A DNA stretch of 64,000 nucleotides from assembly GCF_019578655.1 (NCBI RefSeq), contig NC_063257.1:1-64000 (forward strand), given 5' to 3'. Shown here in pieces: positions 60,782 through 64,000 of this stretch. Position 1 is the first letter of the stretch. Each line of letters starts with the position of its first letter. The translations under genes and the position numbers were made by a program. Origin of the DNA: Ricinus communis. Its lineage: Eukaryota > Streptophyta > Magnoliopsida > Malpighiales > Euphorbiaceae. Below the pieces are notes generated by a model, which was not told the origin of the DNA, searched no databases, and worked only from the letters and a program-made list of their open reading frames with translations.

Positions 60782-62737
60782 ATGGAGACCGAGAACAAGA
60801 AGTCGGCAGTTTCCGATGTAGGAGCTTGGGCCATGAACGTTGTGAGTTCCGTCGGCATTATCATGGCCAATAAGCAGCTCATGTCTGCTAACGGTTATGC
60901 TTTCAGCTTTGGTATTTTATTCTTTTTTTATTATTATTTAATTTTTGTCTTTATTAGAAAGAAAATCAATTACTGTACAGAGATCTCTCAGATCTCAGAT
61001 CTCAGACGGTCTGATTTAATTGATCTGAATTCTGTTTCTTTAATTAAATTTGAATCAGCCACGACCTTAACGGGATTCCACTTTGCGGTAACGGCACTGG
61101 TGGGAGTAGTATCTAATGCGACGGGAATATCAGTATCAAAGCATGTACCAATGTGGGAGCTCTTTTGGTTCTCCATCGTTGCCAATATGTCTATCACTTG
61201 CATGAACTTCAGCCTCATGCTTAATTCTGTTGGATTCTACCAAGTGCGCTTTTCCTTTACTTGTTACATGTCTTTTGTCTTTTTCTTCTTCTTCTTCTTC
61301 TTCTTATTTATTTGCAGATCTACATCTCTTCCAATTGTTTCCCTCCTCAGATTTCTAAACTCAGTATGATCCCTGTGGTTTGCATCATGGAGTGGATTCT
61401 TCACAGTAAGCATTACTCTAAGGAAGTCAAGTTATCTGTCCTGGTTGTCGTCACTGGTGTCGGTGTTTGCACTGTCACTGATGTCAAGGTTAACGCCAAA
61501 GGTTTTATTTGTGCCTGTTTAGCTGTTCTCTCCACCTCTTTGCAGCAAATTGTGAGTGTTTCTTTTGCTCCATTTTATTTTCTCTTTCTCTTCCTGTTTC
61601 TAATTTAATCTGAGCTTAATTTGTTCTACTAATTTTTAGCTATTCTACTTAATTAACCATGGAGGAAGTACCTGTACATTTAATTTAACTATAATGCGAG
61701 CTGAGTTCTATTGATTTTTATTTTATTTTTTCAATGTGTAACATTAAATGTGGACCCTGACTTTAAGAGAAAAAGAAAATGTCATTTATAAGCTGATATC
61801 TTATAAAAATAATTCCCAAACCGATTAATCAGATGATATTAACCAACCAGATAAGGTTTTTGACAATATTAATAGGAAATGTGTCGAGTAGCCCACACGA
61901 TGGCAACTAATTTCTAAATATTAACCTTGAAATATAACAACGCCAATGTCAGTAACTCAATTGTAAAGGTAATGGGTCGGAATCATGATGAGATCTATTA
62001 ACAGTTTTTGATCAAGGTATGACATTTACATTTTACCTACCAACTAAAGCTATGTCGCATGTTAGCTGCTTGATACAGTTTGTGAAACAATTTTGTGTTG
62101 CTTTTCATGGGACACAGACTATAGGATCCTTGCAGAAGAAGTACTCAATTGGATCATTTGAATTGCTGAGTAAGACAGCTCCAATCCAAGCCATTTCTCT
62201 TCTTGTTCTTGGTCCATTTGTTGATTACTACCTCAATGGAAAATTCATTTCGACCTATAAGATGTCTACTGGTGCCATTGTAAGCAGTCTACTCTCTGGA
62301 TGGATTTTTTTTTTTTTTTTTTTTAATATTTTATTTGCTTTCATCTGTTTTCTTCTAATCACTGGTTTGTTAATTTCGTGCAGCTATTTATTCTTCTTTC
62401 ATGTTTGCTAGCAGTCTTCTGTAATATGAGTCAGTATCTGTGTATTGGAAGATTCTCAGCAACTTCCTTCCAGGTTTTAGGTCACATGAAAACGGTGTGT
62501 GTTCTCACATTGGGCTGGCTTCTGTTCGATTCTGAATTGACATTCAAGAACATAATGGGAATGGTAATTGCTGTAGCTGGAATGGTTGTTTATAGCTGGG
62601 CTGTAGAGGCTGAAAAGAGTGCCAAGGCCTTAGCTCATGCGAAGAACAGCCTGACGGAAGAGGAAATCAGACTTCTGAAAGAGGGAATGGAAAGCAGTCC
62701 CGTGAAAGATGTGGAACTTGGCGAGTCTAAAGCATAG
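60782..62737 (+). CDS. URGT6: UDP-rhamnose/UDP-galactose transporter (URGT, NST/TPT family), 5 exons
   Basis: Exons 60782-60911, 61059-61243, 61351-61551, 62118-62279 and 62384-62737 give 343 residues with about ten predicted membrane segments. The sequence follows the plant URGT family: AWAMNVVSSVGIIMANKQLM, TGFHFAVTALVG, MNFSLMLNSVGFYQISKLSM, GVGVCTVTDVKVNAKGF, LQKKYSIGSFELLSKTAPIQ, and SQYLCIGRFSATSFQVLGHM. URGTs sit in the Golgi membrane and exchange UDP-Rha or UDP-Gal for UMP, supplying pectin and other wall polysaccharide synthesis. The cytosolic tail ends VKDVELGESKA. Which URGT paralogue this is cannot be told by eye; URGT6 (or URGT5) is suggested by neighbouring genes. An alternative acceptor 33 bp upstream of exon 3 keeps frame and would add 11 residues. 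Confidence 0.94.
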
Positions 62738-64000
62738 GATAGGAGGGTATTTATTTCTATTGGTTGCAAAATTCATTCTTGGTCTCTGGTTTAATCGGCT
62801 GACTCAGAAACGCGATCTATATTTATTTATTTAAGCAATTTGTTCTTTTATTTAATTCTTGAATGTTGCTTTTTTAATTTTATTTTCTTATATATATATA
62901 TATATTTTGGTATGTGGAAAAGAGGTTTAGCAACGGGAATGATGATGAAAAAGAAATGTGTTAACCAGAAAAGCTGTTTATTTGGTATCCCTTCTTCTCA
63001 ATTCAAATATGTTTGGTGGGGTGAGTGATTTTTGGTTTTAAATGGGAGGACATATGAATGTAATTGTAATTTTCTGTGGCCTGCTTATTCCAATTTTGAC
63101 AATTAAAAATAGGCTTGCTGTAATGTAATATTGAATTGGCCTAATAAAAGAAAGGCGATTGTTAATTCCTTCCTTGGAATTGGATGAGGGGTTCAATTTC
63201 TTGACTTGTTCCCTGATTCTCTTTTGGATGTTCCATTTGTATCAAAAAGTGCATTGAGGGGTCGCCACAGCTGATTATTTACAATAACTATGCACGCAGC
63301 ATCGCTCACTGCAAGCACACCAAATCTTGATTTTTGCAATAATTGGTCTACTTTATATTCACAAACCCAAAACTTTTCTGAGGCCTATCAAGTATCCTTG
63401 TCAGTTTGGATAAAAGAAGGTAAAACAAAAAAAAAAAAAAGCTCAAACTCAAAAGTGTGCAATCCGTGAATTTTACAAACTAGGATAGAATTGCAACAAA
63501 ATTGTTAAAATTAGACTAACATAAGAAATTTTGGATTAGTTTGATATATTTATAGTTCAGTCAATGGAGGCTATTTATTGAGAACTAAAAATGAATAAGG
63601 AACTCTTTTATGGTCTAATGGTGAAGATATATTTAATTTTCGACCCTTAACAATACATTAATGCCAGCTGCATCTCCTGATAATTCATTGAAATTACACG
63701 ACAAGATAGCGCTAGACATTTCCATTATCGATCTCCATCTAATCATTTCAACTTCAATTAGTTATATAGTATTACACTGCACCCTCGCATTCACAATCAA
63801 TAATTTTTACATTTTATGGATAATACAATTAATAAAGGTAACAAAAAACTGAGATCTGTACAATCACAAAAGGAGCAACCCTTCGTCCATCGTATCCACA
63901 CCAAAAAGAAGAAAAGATAATAAATGAGCCAATTTATGCTTGGAAGATAAATAAATAAATAAATAAAAGAGTATGAGTAAGGTTTTTTTTTTTTTTTCTT
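62738..64000. other. URGT 3' UTR and downstream spacer
   Basis: The first ~400 bp is probably 3' UTR with a (TA)n run near 62890-62907. The rest is AT-rich with no recognisable gene. The window ends in a T-rich tract (about 63982-63998). Confidence 0.5.

Noticed and set aside
1..64000. tRNA or rRNA genes, operons or defence-type gene clusters
   Set aside because: No cloverleaf-compatible or rRNA-like sequence was recognised by reading both strands, and genes are independent intron-bearing units.

Overview
This window is nuclear DNA of a eudicot plant. Every recognisable gene is split by GT-AG spliceosomal introns. Spacers are AT-rich and full of (TA)n, (CT)n and (CTT)n microsatellites. Plant-restricted families are present: a SEEDSTICK-type MADS-box gene, a MES14-type methylesterase, a plant AIG1/IAN GTPase and a UDP-rhamnose/galactose transporter. 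The species cannot be fixed by eye. A rosid, possibly of the Malpighiales, would fit the protein similarity, but that is only an impression.

Layout. 0.5-2.5 kb (+): RAD52-like organellar DNA repair/binding protein. 4.3-7.8 kb (+): single-RRM RNA-binding protein of the ARP1/RBM24-like group. 9.1-14.3 kb: transposon graveyard with a decayed minus-strand LINE, an LTR-element end with polypurine tract inserted into it, and a second LINE remnant on the plus strand. 14.8-19.7 kb (-): DEAH5/PRP22-type spliceosomal helicase with a 128-bp tandem triplication in its intron. 19.7-24.7 kb: long spacer with a roughly 960-bp inverted-repeat element, then the STK promoter and probable 5'UTR intron. 24.7-28.2 kb (+): SEEDSTICK/AGL11. 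29.2-32.8 kb (-): IAN9-type AIG1 GTPase, head-to-head with UPF3 (33.9-37.8 kb, +). 39.9-43.0 kb (-): MES14-type alpha/beta hydrolase. 44.2-50.2 kb (-): peroxisomal NAD carrier (PXN) with transposon insertions in an intron. 51.7-57.3 kb (+): DNAJ10-type J-protein. 60.8-62.7 kb (+): URGT-type nucleotide-sugar transporter. The last 1.3 kb holds no recognised gene.

These are independent housekeeping and developmental genes, not a pathway or operon. Several concern RNA fate (RRM protein, DEAH5, UPF3), but that is probably coincidental. The strongest organisational signal is gene order: STK, IAN, UPF3, MES14 and URGT lie together here, which recalls two Arabidopsis segments (At1g33970-At1g34020 and At4g09810-At4g09960, locus numbers from memory). 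This suggests an ancestral block.

Exon models were built by reading GT/AG junctions and checking that phase and protein continuity hold. All ten genes close in frame. One of them (IAN9) closes only with a GC-AG intron. I found no sign of a previously undescribed biological system. The notable items are splice oddities, a nested transposon insertion, MITE-like elements and the conserved gene block.
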